A stretch of DNA of 64,000 nt from JAJYSO01 sp964451785 (GTDB lineage Bacteria > Bacteroidota > Bacteroidia > Flavobacteriales > Flavobacteriaceae). The position numbers were made by a program, and so were the translations under genes. The stretch covers positions 1 through 64,000 of the forward strand of contig CAYVJG010000004.1 of NCBI GenBank assembly GCA_964451785.1, written 5' to 3'. The notes beneath the pieces are model-generated. The model did not search any database. It had not been told where the DNA came from and was given only the letters and a program-made list of their open reading frames with translations. This document shows, piece by piece, positions 32,138 through 39,909 of this stretch. Numbering within the stretch: position 1 is the stretch's first letter; each line of letters begins with the position of its first letter.

Positions 32138-33445
32138 ATGAGTACTACAAGTCAGTCTTCGGGAAAGAAAAATTCATATTTGATTCCGATTATTATTATT
32201 GGTGCATTATTCTTTGTATTTGGGTTTGTAACCTGGGTTAACGGCACCTTGATTCCTTATTTAGAACTGGCTTGCCAGTTGACCACTTCTCAAGCTATTT
32301 GGGTAACTTTTGCCTTTTATATATCCTATGCTTTGATGGCTTTTCCTTCATCATGGGTGTTAAAACGGACCGGCTTAAAGCAAGGTATGTTTTACGGATT
32401 GCTCGTGATGGCGCTGGGAGCGCTTATCTTTATTCCGGCTGCCAATACGCGTACCTATGGATTGTTTTTAACAGGCTTATTTATTATTGGTACTGGGTTG
32501 GCCTTATTGCAAACCGCCTCAAATCCTTATGTCACTATTCTTGGACCTATTGAAGGCGCAGCAAAACGCATGAGTATCATGGGGATTTGTAATAAAGGAG
32601 CAGGAGCCTTGGCTCCACTCATTATGGGGGCTGTAATGTTGCAAAATGTCGATGGGTTTAATGAAAAACTAAAAACCTTAGACGCCGCACAACAAGCTGT
32701 CATGCTAGATGATTTAGCTTCTAAAGTGATTATGCCTTATGTGGTGATCACTATTGTTTTAGTCGTATTAGCTTTTGCCGTTAAGTTTTCTGCTTTACCA
32801 GAAATTAATGCCGAAGAAGAAACAGAAGATGGACAGCCTATAATTACACATAAAGATCGTGCTAATTGGTGGAATTACCCTTATTTATTATTAGGATTTT
32901 TAGCTTTGTTCTTGTATTTAGGCGCTGAGGTGATGGCTGGTGATATCATTCAAATCTACGGAAAAGCTATCGGAATTGAATTGAGTGATGCCAAACACTT
33001 TACCACTTATACTATGTTAGGTATGTTAGTGGGGTATTTATTAGGAATTGCTCTAATTCCAAAATACCTCAAACAAGAAAACGCTTTAAAAATTAGTGCC
33101 GTATTGGGTACCGTATTTACTGTAGCGGCTATTTACACTACGGGTTATACATCAGTTTTCTTTATCGCTTTACTAGGATTTGCTAATGCCGCTATTTGGC
33201 CTGCTATCTGGCCATTGGCTATTGATGGTTTAGGAAAACACATTCAAACAGGATCTGCCTTATTAATTGTTGGTATTAGTGGCGGTGCTATTTTGCCTAA
33301 ATTATGGGTGTTGTGGGGCGAATCTATGGCAGAAACCATGGATAAAGCAGCTGCTTTTCAAAATGCATTTTGGATTTTAGTGCCTTGTTATTTATTTATC
33401 CTTTTCTTTGCAGTTAAAGGACATAAAATCGGTAAAAACGTTTAA
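32138..33445 (+). CDS. FucP-like sugar MFS transporter
   Basis: A 435-residue major facilitator with 12 predicted helices. The N-terminus LIPIIIIGALFFVFGFVTWVNGTLIPYLELACQL matches the fucose/glucose/galactose:proton symporter (FucP/GluP) group, as does LLQTASNPYVTILGP (about 127-141). The substrate cannot be read. The downstream genes on the same strand encode a sugar nucleotidyltransferase and a sugar kinase of the anomeric type, so import of a hexose or N-acetylhexosamine for salvage fits. The gap to the next gene is 269 bases with hairpins, so co-transcription is uncertain. Confidence 0.85.
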   Translation: MSTTSQSSGKKNSYLIPIIIIGALFFVFGFVTWVNGTLIPYLELACQLTTSQAIWVTFAFYISYALMAFPSSWVLKRTGLKQGMFYGLLVMALGALIFIPAANTRTYGLFLTGLFIIGTGLALLQTASNPYVTILGPIEGAAKRMSIMGICNKGAGALAPLIMGAVMLQNVDGFNEKLKTLDAAQQAVMLDDLASKVIMPYVVITIVLVVLAFAVKFSALPEINAEEETEDGQPIITHKDRANWWNYPYLLLGFLALFLYLGAEVMAGDIIQIYGKAIGIELSDAKHFTTYTMLGMLVGYLLGIALIPKYLKQENALKISAVLGTVFTVAAIYTTGYTSVFFIALLGFANAAIWPAIWPLAIDGLGKHIQTGSALLIVGISGGAILPKLWVLWGESMAETMDKAAAFQNAFWILVPCYLFILFFAVKGHKIGKNV

Positions 33446-33475
33446 CAATTAGCATTTTATGCTTATTTTGCGACT

Positions 33476-33510
33476 CCTTTAAAATTGATGAATTAAATCG
33501 ATTTTAAAGG
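33476..33510 (+). terminator. Hairpin after the sugar transporter gene
   Basis: A 10-bp perfect stem (33476-33485 with 33501-33510), 31 bases past the transporter stop, without a strong T-run. It may be a weak terminator or RNA 3'-end structure. Confidence 0.4.
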
Positions 33511-33527
33511 TGTTCAATAACAAAACT

Positions 33528-33567
33528 AGACTAAACTCAATAAATAGTATTTTTTTGAGTTTAGTCT
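33528..33567 (+). terminator. Second hairpin in the transporter-nucleotidyltransferase gap
   Basis: A 13-bp perfect stem (33528-33540 with 33555-33567). A run of six T is in the loop, not after the stem, so its role is unclear. A third small stem lies at 33663-33681. Confidence 0.4.
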
Positions 33568-33714
33568 TATGCTATAGCTTTGTGAGAGAGAAAGCTAAAT
33601 TTTACCTTGTCAATTAACAAAGCTATAAACCGCCCCATTGGGTGATTTAATTATATTTTATCAGCTCATGTTTTATGAGCTAACATAACCAAGAAAATAA
33701 CTGAATATTAAATT

Positions 33715-34632
33715 ATGAAAAGTACCACTTTACTCGTTTTAGCAGCAGGATTAGGAAGTCGCTATAAAGGACAAAAGCAAGTTGATGCTATTAGTGATGG
33801 AGACGAAAGCTTAATGGATTTTGCCTTATACGATGCGGCAAAACTCGGCTTTGATAAATTTGTATTTATTATTAATGATCAATTTCCTCAAGAATTTAGA
33901 ACACGTTTAACTGAAACATTGAGTAAAAATAACGCTGAAGTTCATTTTGTAGAGCAAACTTTAGAAAAAAATATTCCTGAAGAATACTTATCTAAAGTAA
34001 CCAGCCGTAAAAAACCATTGGGTACAGCTCATGCTGTGCTTTGTGCTAAAGATATTATAAATGAGCCTTTTGTGACTATTAATGCCGATGATTTTTACGG
34101 AACTCATAGTTATGAAACCGCTTTTGAATGTGTACAAAACGGTGATATTGCAGCAGATCAATTTGCTATGGTCGGCTTTAAATTACCTAACACTTTGAGT
34201 GAAAATGGCACCGTATCACGTGGTATTTGCTCTGTAGATGAAGGTATTCTCAATGGAGTAGAAGAACATACATCTATTCAAAAAATAGACGGTGTTATTA
34301 ACGCTGTTAATGATGAAACAGGTGTTGAATGTACCTTAAGTGAAGATAACTTAGTATCGATGAACTTCTGGATTTTGGACCCTTCTTTCTTTGAATTTGC
34401 TAAAAAAGATTTGTTAGAATTTTTGAAGAATAATGAAGATTTATCTAAAAAAGAATTCTATTTGCCAGCCGTTGTTGACAACGCCATTCACAGAGGTGAA
34501 GTGAAAGTAAAAGTATTGCCAACTCGTGAAAAATGGTTTGGGTTGACTTATCCAGATGATAAAGAAATCGTGATGCGCGAAGTGGCCGCTATCAAAGCTG
34601 ATAAAGCTTACCCTGAAAAATTGTGGGCTTAA
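33715..34632 (+). CDS. Sugar-1-phosphate nucleotidyltransferase-like protein
   Basis: A 305-residue GT-A-fold nucleotidyltransferase. The N-terminal NTP-binding loop is LVLAAGLGSRYKGQKQ (about 7-22), LGTAHAVLCAK (about 102-112) follows, and the metal-binding motif is ITINADDFYG-like (VTINADDFYG, about 119-128). It would activate a sugar-1-phosphate to an NDP-sugar. It is adjacent to an aminoglycoside-phosphotransferase-fold kinase, the pairing seen for AmgK-MurU and NahK-like salvage. The sugar and nucleotide are unknown. The repeat element and a terminator lie after it. Confidence 0.82.
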   Translation: MKSTTLLVLAAGLGSRYKGQKQVDAISDGDESLMDFALYDAAKLGFDKFVFIINDQFPQEFRTRLTETLSKNNAEVHFVEQTLEKNIPEEYLSKVTSRKKPLGTAHAVLCAKDIINEPFVTINADDFYGTHSYETAFECVQNGDIAADQFAMVGFKLPNTLSENGTVSRGICSVDEGILNGVEEHTSIQKIDGVINAVNDETGVECTLSEDNLVSMNFWILDPSFFEFAKKDLLEFLKNNEDLSKKEFYLPAVVDNAIHRGEVKVKVLPTREKWFGLTYPDDKEIVMREVAAIKADKAYPEKLWA

Positions 34633-34663
34633 GCCTTCTCAATTTTATCTACTGAATAACTAA

Positions 34664-34736
34664 TACGAAAGTGATTTTTGAAATAGACTAAATATTTTGA
34701 CAGAAAGATTTGTTTATTTTGAATGTCACTTTCGTA
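34664..34736 (+). repeat. TACGAAAGTGA inverted-repeat element, copy A (73 bp)
   Basis: Terminal inverted repeats TACGAAAGTGA (34664-34674) and TCACTTTCGTA (34726-34736) are perfect. Imperfect pairing continues inward for about 30 bases (AAATAGAC against GTTTATTTT), so the whole element can fold into one hairpin. It lies between the stop of the nucleotidyltransferase gene and the terminator at 34740-34763. Related copies: 49079-49140 and, decayed, 15227-15275. Confidence 0.75.
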
Positions 34737-34739
34737 TAT

Positions 34740-34763
34740 GACAAGCAGCTTTTGTTGCTTGTC
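34740..34763 (+). terminator. Hairpin terminator of the nucleotidyltransferase gene
   Basis: An 8-bp perfect stem (34740-34747 with 34756-34763) followed by TTTATTT. It begins 3 bases after repeat copy A. Confidence 0.7.
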
Positions 34764-34801
34764 TTTATTTGCCCTTTTATAAAATATATAATGGATTAAT
34801 A

Positions 34802-35824
34802 ATGAATATTATGCAAATTAAGTCTGTATTTGAAAATTACCAACCTATAGCAGAAGATTTTGAAGCTCAACAATTAACTTCTGGCCATATCAATCAAACC
34901 TATTTGGTAAAAAATCAAGGAACAGCCTACGTTTTACAACGAATAAATACCTCTATTTTTAAAAATCTAGAGGGCATAATGCACAATATTCAATCGGTGT
35001 CAGAGCATTTAAAAGCACGGAATTATCCTTATCAAATCATGACACCTTTGCAATTTCAGGATGGAAAAATACTCAGCGATGAACAATGGCGTTTATTTCC
35101 ATTTTTTGAAAATACACAGACTTTTGAAAAAGTTGAATCAGCAACTCAAGCTTATGAAGCTGCTAAATTTTTAAGCGAATTTTATGGCTATATCAACGAT
35201 ATTGAAGTTGAGCAAATAGGAGATTCTATTCCGGGATTTATCGATTTTGATAGCCGTTACACACAGTTTCAAGACAGCTTAAAATCTGCTTCAGACGAGC
35301 GCCTCAAGCACGCTGAACAAGAAATCAATTGGGTTGAAGAGCACAAAGATATTTTAAAACGCTGGAAAGAACTCTTACCGCAAATGCCTGAACGCGTTAT
35401 TCATGCAGATCCTAAGATTAGTAACTTCTTGTTTGATGAAAATTCATCTAAAGAAATTAGCGCCTTAATCGACTGGGATACCTTTATGTGTGGCCCAATT
35501 TTGTACGATTTTGGCGATATGGTGCGTTCTTACACCAATTTAAAGGAAGAAGACGATCCTGCACTTGGCAATAACTTTAGTGCTGAAAATTACGCCGCCC
35601 TCAAAGAAGGCTTTTTAGCACATATCAAAAGTGATTTAGAGCCTGTTGAATTAGATAATTTAGACTTAGCCGCTAAAGTGGTGGTCTATATTCAAGCCAT
35701 TCGCTTTTTGACAGATTACCTCAATAACGACGCTTATTACGCTACTCATCGTCCGCATCACAATTTAGATCGTACGCAAAACCAATTGAACTTGCTCAAA
35801 GAAATTTTAAATTACCTCGCTTAA
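34802..35824 (+). CDS. APH-fold sugar kinase (NahK/AmgK-like)
   Basis: A protein of about 341 residues of the aminoglycoside phosphotransferase/choline kinase superfamily. The catalytic loop VIHADPKISNFLF (H-x-D...N) is at about residues 197-209, and the metal site ALIDWDTFMCGPILYDFGD follows. The N-lobe contains GHINQTYLV. In this family, NahK and AmgK phosphorylate the anomeric carbon of N-acetylhexosamines or MurNAc, producing the substrate of a nucleotidyltransferase such as the one just upstream. I choose the ATG at 34802; 34811 is also possible and the longer TTG frame overlaps the terminator tail. Relatives are often mislabelled as sulfatases. Confidence 0.75.
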   Translation: MNIMQIKSVFENYQPIAEDFEAQQLTSGHINQTYLVKNQGTAYVLQRINTSIFKNLEGIMHNIQSVSEHLKARNYPYQIMTPLQFQDGKILSDEQWRLFPFFENTQTFEKVESATQAYEAAKFLSEFYGYINDIEVEQIGDSIPGFIDFDSRYTQFQDSLKSASDERLKHAEQEINWVEEHKDILKRWKELLPQMPERVIHADPKISNFLFDENSSKEISALIDWDTFMCGPILYDFGDMVRSYTNLKEEDDPALGNNFSAENYAALKEGFLAHIKSDLEPVELDNLDLAAKVVVYIQAIRFLTDYLNNDAYYATHRPHHNLDRTQNQLNLLKEILNYLA

Positions 35825-35860
35825 CTAATTTATCCCTTACAAATTAAAATACAGTGAGTC

Positions 35861-35895
35861 AATCGCAACTAACTTAGGTTACCTGCGATTTTTTT
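35861..35895 (+). terminator. Hairpin terminator of the sugar kinase gene
   Basis: A 7-bp stem (35861-35867 with 35884-35890), with an inner TAAC/GTTA pairing, then a T-run to 35895. Confidence 0.7.
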
Positions 35896-35901
35896 ATGTT
35901 G

Positions 35902-35909
35902 TACATTTG
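35902..35909 (+). promoter_or_regulatory. -7 promoter element (TACATTTG) of the glycosyltransferase gene
   Basis: A perfect TAnnTTTG just after the preceding terminator and 26 bases before the ATG. Confidence 0.45.
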
Positions 35910-35935
35910 TTGACAACCTCTTAATAACTTCGTTA

Positions 35936-36574
35936 ATGCCCTTACAAGACACGCCATTTTTTTCAATAATTATCACAACTTATAATCGCGAACACTTGGT
36001 TGAGCGCGCTGTACAATCGCTCTTAAATCAAACCGAAACCGATTGGGAAGCTTGGGTAATAGATGATGGCAGTACTGACCAAACTGAGGCTGTATTGCGG
36101 CCTTTGTTAAAAGAAGGTTCTAAATTACACTACTATAAGCAGGAGAATCAAGGCGTTATTGGGGCTAAAAATAAAGGTATTGAATTAGCATTAGGAAATT
36201 ACATAGGCTTTTTAGATTCGGATGATACCTTTAAACCTAATCATTTAGAAAGTCGTAAAACGATCTTGCAAACACATCCGGAAATCGATTTTTTGCATGG
36301 GGGTGTTGAAATAATTGGCAATCAATACGTGCCAGATTGCTATCATCCAGAAAAGTTAATTCACTTAAAAGATTGTGCTATTAGTGGAACGTTTTTTATT
36401 AAGCAATCTGCGATGATAGGGTTAAAGGGTTTTGCCGGAGATAATTTAACAACGGACGCCGAATTTTTTGAACGTGTTAAAACTTTAGGCTTACAGCTAA
36501 AAAAAACCGACATCGCCACTTATGTTTATCATCGCGATGCCGGTAGTTCTATTACCAAAGATATGTTGAAGTAA
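35936..36574 (+). CDS. Family 2 glycosyltransferase
   Basis: A 212-residue GT-A-type transferase. The N-terminus FFSIIITTYNREHLVERAV and the nucleotide/metal-binding DDGSTDQT (about 43-50) and FLDSDDTF (about 92-99) motifs define GT2. It is shorter than many members, having little beyond the catalytic core and no membrane helix, so it is presumably a cytoplasmic enzyme adding one sugar to a glycan or lipid. It follows the sugar kinase but has its own promoter and is convergent with azurin (stops 2 bases apart). Donor and acceptor unknown. Confidence 0.85.
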   Translation: MPLQDTPFFSIIITTYNREHLVERAVQSLLNQTETDWEAWVIDDGSTDQTEAVLRPLLKEGSKLHYYKQENQGVIGAKNKGIELALGNYIGFLDSDDTFKPNHLESRKTILQTHPEIDFLHGGVEIIGNQYVPDCYHPEKLIHLKDCAISGTFFIKQSAMIGLKGFAGDNLTTDAEFFERVKTLGLQLKKTDIATYVYHRDAGSSITKDMLK

Positions 36575-36576
36575 TG

Positions 36577-37086
36577 CTATTCAATAATAAACTTGCCGTG
36601 CATGTTGGCATAATGTCCCGGAAACGTACATAAATAGTCATAGGAACCTTTTTGAGGCGCCGTAAATGTAATGCTAGTTGATTGGCCACCGCCGATTAAT
36701 TTGGTGTGCGCAATGATGTATTTGTCTGCATTTTTAGGAATGTAATCATTGTCTTTAGCCTTCCAAGCCTTTTGAGCAAAGTTAGCAGGAGTGACTCCCT
36801 GAGCTAATAACACAAAATTGTGTCCCATTGTACCCACAGGCATGCTACCAGGATGCACTAAAGTGAGCACTACAACTTGACCGGCATGTGCAGTTAACTG
36901 GGTTTTGTCATAATGCATATTGTCATTAGCCTTTAAGGTGATATGAATCGTATCACTAACCGAAACGGTTGTGGCTTGAGTAGCCTTTTCAGTGGGTTGT
37001 GATTGATCTGTATTGTTTTTACAAGCGGTCATTAAACCGACAAGAACAAGGCATAAAACGATTGAAATAGATTTTAAATAACGCAT
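36577..37086 (-). CDS. Azurin-like blue copper lipoprotein
   Basis: A 169-residue protein with a lipoprotein signal (hydrophobic about 7-20, MTAC with C22), a polar linker rich in Thr/Gln, and a cupredoxin domain (about 45-169). The type 1 copper ligands are visible: H89 (MGHNFV), C153 (YLCTFPGH), H158 and M162 (NMHGKF). It should carry single electrons in the periplasm, for instance to cytochrome oxidases or peroxidases. Its promoter overlaps an inverted-repeat element (37102-37226). Confidence 0.92.
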   Translation of the reverse strand: MRYLKSISIVLCLVLVGLMTACKNNTDQSQPTEKATQATTVSVSDTIHITLKANDNMHYDKTQLTAHAGQVVVLTLVHPGSMPVGTMGHNFVLLAQGVTPANFAQKAWKAKDNDYIPKNADKYIIAHTKLIGGGQSTSITFTAPQKGSYDYLCTFPGHYANMHGKFIIE

Positions 37087-37101
37087 TTGTTTTGAATTTT
37101 T

Positions 37102-37226
37102 ACAAAGTTATGCAGAATTATTTTTTAGTCCAATTTATAATGATTTCTTTAGACATAATATACCGTGGGACTACAATGAGACAAGGTTGAAATTGGACTG
37201 TTTCATTTATCCATTCGGTGTTATAA
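37102..37226. repeat. Imperfect inverted-repeat element upstream of azurin
   Basis: AGTCCAATTT (37127-37136) pairs perfectly with AAATTGGACT (37190-37199), and weaker complementarity extends outward. The left part, GAATTATTTTTTAGTC (37115-37130), recurs at 57769-57784, followed there by a similar sequence ending in CGTGGG. It appears to be a small non-coding repeat of about 125 bases. Confidence 0.4.
37103..37133 (-). promoter_or_regulatory. Azurin promoter (TTG-N20-TAACTTTG)
   Basis: Minus strand: TTG at 37131-37133, 20 bases, TAACTTTG at 37103-37110, with the ATG 17 bases further. The TTG lies within the inverted-repeat arm. Confidence 0.55.
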
Positions 37227-37259
37227 AACAGAATTTCAAATCTGCTTTATGTGTATAAA

Positions 37260-37287
37260 AAAACCTCAATCAAAAGACTGAGGTTTT
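37260..37287 (-). terminator. Hairpin terminator of panB
   Basis: A 9-bp perfect stem (37260-37268 with 37279-37287) with an A-run to the left, 26 bases past the panB stop. Confidence 0.75.
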
Positions 37288-37312
37288 AAAGAAAAAATAG
37301 ATTCTTTAGAGT

Positions 37313-38131
37313 TTAATATTGTTCAGAAGCATTAGGGAAATCACTTGATTTGACATCGTCTTTGTAAGATTTGAAGGCTTCAGTCATCAAGCTGTGTAAA
37401 TCTTGATAACGGCGTAAAAAACGCGGATTAAACTCGTTAGTCATGCCGAGCATATCGTGAACCACTAACACTTGACCGTCAACGCCACCGCCTGCACCGA
37501 TACCGATAACAGGAATAGTTAGGCTTTCGGCAACCTGTTGAGCGAGTTTAGCCGGCACTTTTTCAAGAACAACACCAAAGCAACCTAATTTTTCAAGAAG
37601 TTTAGCATCATCTAACAATTTTTGTGCTTCAGCTTCTTCTTTAGCGCGCACTTGATACGTGCCAAATTTGTTAATGGATTGTGGAGTTAAACCCAGGTGT
37701 CCCATAACCGGAATGCCGGCGTTTAGAATGCGTTTTATAGATTCTTTTATTTCTGAACCTCCTTCGAGTTTGATAGCACTAGCGCCACTTTCTTTCATGA
37801 TACGAATAGCAGAACGCAAGGCTTGTTTAGGGTCACTTTGATAACTTCCAAATGGTAAATCAACTATCACTAAGGCACGTTCGACAGCTCTGACCACCGA
37901 AGAGGCGTGATAAATCATTTGATCTAAAGTGATGGGTAGAGTGGTTTCGTAACCCGCCATGACATTAGCTGCTGAATCACCAACCAAGATTGAATCAATA
38001 CCAGCATGATCTACAATTTTTGCCATGGAATAATCATATGAAGTCAACATAGTGATTTTTTCATTATGAGCTTTCATATCAACTAAGGACTTAACCGTGA
38101 CACGTTTATATTCTTTTTTTGCGGTTGACAT
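37313..38131 (-). CDS. panB: 3-methyl-2-oxobutanoate hydroxymethyltransferase
   Basis: A protein of about 272 residues catalysing the first committed step of pantothenate synthesis, ketoisovalerate plus methylene-tetrahydrofolate to ketopantoate. Signature segments are MLTSYDYSMAKIVD, VGDSAANVMAGYE (metal-binding Asp), VDLPFGSYQ, KLEGGSE, GHLGLTPQ and IGIGAGGGVDGQVLV. I prefer the ATG at 38131 (MSTAKKEYKRV) because it matches relatives; the ATG at 38170 would add 13 basic residues. It is monocistronic. Confidence 0.94.
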   Translation of the reverse strand: MSTAKKEYKRVTVKSLVDMKAHNEKITMLTSYDYSMAKIVDHAGIDSILVGDSAANVMAGYETTLPITLDQMIYHASSVVRAVERALVIVDLPFGSYQSDPKQALRSAIRIMKESGASAIKLEGGSEIKESIKRILNAGIPVMGHLGLTPQSINKFGTYQVRAKEEAEAQKLLDDAKLLEKLGCFGVVLEKVPAKLAQQVAESLTIPVIGIGAGGGVDGQVLVVHDMLGMTNEFNPRFLRRYQDLHSLMTEAFKSYKDDVKSSDFPNASEQY

Positions 38132-38268
38132 TGAATGTTTTTTTATTTTTCGATTGGTAAAAGTAGCCATTATTTATGACTCTATCAAAGATGTATTTAA
38201 GCGGATTAGCTATATAAATAGTTAATTTTTACAGGGTGTAAATTCAATAGGTAGATTTACAACTAAAA

Positions 38269-39906
38269 TTAATGATGTGTATTAATGCTCGATAAGTCAT
38301 TAGCCGATTCATCTTCATCTGAGTTATTGTCAACTTGCCCGGCATTACGTTTTATAAAAATTAAAACCAGAGGGACACAAACTAAAAATAATACACCAAT
38401 GTATAAAAACACATCCATATAGGTCAGTACTGTACTTTGAATCATCAGTTTACCTTCAATAGCAGCATAAGCTTTGTCTAAAGCATTGTTGACGGTAAAT
38501 CCTTTTGCCATAAATCCTTGTTGCAAGGCGTTGATATGATTAGCAACAACTGTACGTGTTTGGTCTAGATTAGGGATTAATTCTACGCGGTGTTTTTGAG
38601 TGTAAACGGTTAACATGGTGGTGATAATCGCAATCCCAAATGAGCCGCCTAGCTGGCGCATCATCGATGTAAAAGAAGCCCCTTCGCCTATATTTTTGCC
38701 TTGTAAAGTGGATAGAGCAAGTGTGGTAATCGGTACAAACAACATGCCTAATCCGATGCCGCGTAATACCAATGGCCAAAAGAAATGTTCAGCGCCTGTA
38801 TCAGGAGTCAGTAGGTAATACGACCATAAGCTAAACAAGAAATAAAGTACTAATCCGGCTGTAACCAGATATTTCTGTGGCACGCCTTTTTCTAATAATC
38901 GGCCAATAACCGGCATCAATAAACCGGTGGCTATCGTACTCGGCACCATTAAAAGACCGGCATCGGTAGCGGTCCACCCTAAAATAGATTGGGTGTAAAC
39001 CGGAATGATAAAGTTTGATCCGTAAAGTCCAAATCCAAGCACAAAAGTCATCAAGGTGCCTATGGCTAAATTTTTATCCTTTAACACTCTCAGATTGACA
39101 ATAGGATAATCGTAGACTAGTTCGCGCCAAATAAAAAAGACAAATCCGAACAGAGAAATGAGCGTAAAGAAAATAATTATAGGACTTGAAAACCAATCGT
39201 CTTGTTGGCCGTGTTCTAATACAAACTGTAATGAACCGATAAAAGAAGCCAAAAACGCAATGCCCCACCAATCTACTTTGTCGGCACTGAGTTTATCACC
39301 ATAATGCGGACTTTTAATATAGGTTAGGGTTAAGATGGTAGCTATAATTCCTAAGGGAACATTGATAAAGAAAATATCAGGCCAAGCAAAATTGTCAATG
39401 ATATAGCCGCCAAGGGGAGGGCCTAGCGTTGGTCCAACAATAACGCCCATGCCATAAATAGCTTGAGCCATACCGCGTTTTGATTGTGGGTAACTTTCGG
39501 TAATGATGGTTTGTGCAGTCACCAAGAGAGCACCACCGCCCATACCTTGAATGAATCTAAAAAATACCAGTTCCCAAAGACTAGTAGAATTGCCACACAA
39601 AAAAGAGGCTAGGGTAAAAATTAATATGGAAGCCGCAAAGTAATTGCGCCGCCCAAACTGCTTAGAAAGCCAGCTGGTCATAGGAATAACAATGACATTA
39701 GCAATGGCATAAGCGGTGATTACCCAACCAATATCGTTGATTGAGGCGCCTAAACTACCACTCATATCATTGAGCGCTACGTTGACAATTGTGGTATCTA
39801 CAATTTCAAGCAAAGCACAGGATATGGCAGTTATGGTAATGATAACTCGCCTGAATCCATATTCTACAAGATCTTCAGGTTTTGTGATTTGTACTGCTGC
39901 AGCCAT
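38269..39906 (-). CDS. DHA2-family MFS multidrug efflux pump (EmrB-like)
   Basis: A 545-residue inner-membrane pump with 14 predicted helices. Characteristic segments are LEIVDTTIVNVAL, the motif A-like LSKQFGRRNYF, RFIQGMGGGALL and the antiporter motif GPTLGPPLGGYI. It is last in a four-gene run with its membrane-fusion partner (4 bases upstream), an outer-membrane channel and a TetR regulator, giving a complete tripartite drug or fatty-acid exporter driven by protons. Substrate unknown. Confidence 0.9.
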   Translation of the reverse strand: MAAAVQITKPEDLVEYGFRRVIITITAISCALLEIVDTTIVNVALNDMSGSLGASINDIGWVITAYAIANVIVIPMTSWLSKQFGRRNYFAASILIFTLASFLCGNSTSLWELVFFRFIQGMGGGALLVTAQTIITESYPQSKRGMAQAIYGMGVIVGPTLGPPLGGYIIDNFAWPDIFFINVPLGIIATILTLTYIKSPHYGDKLSADKVDWWGIAFLASFIGSLQFVLEHGQQDDWFSSPIIIFFTLISLFGFVFFIWRELVYDYPIVNLRVLKDKNLAIGTLMTFVLGFGLYGSNFIIPVYTQSILGWTATDAGLLMVPSTIATGLLMPVIGRLLEKGVPQKYLVTAGLVLYFLFSLWSYYLLTPDTGAEHFFWPLVLRGIGLGMLFVPITTLALSTLQGKNIGEGASFTSMMRQLGGSFGIAIITTMLTVYTQKHRVELIPNLDQTRTVVANHINALQQGFMAKGFTVNNALDKAYAAIEGKLMIQSTVLTYMDVFLYIGVLFLVCVPLVLIFIKRNAGQVDNNSDEDESANDLSSINTHH

Positions 39907-39909
39907 AAT

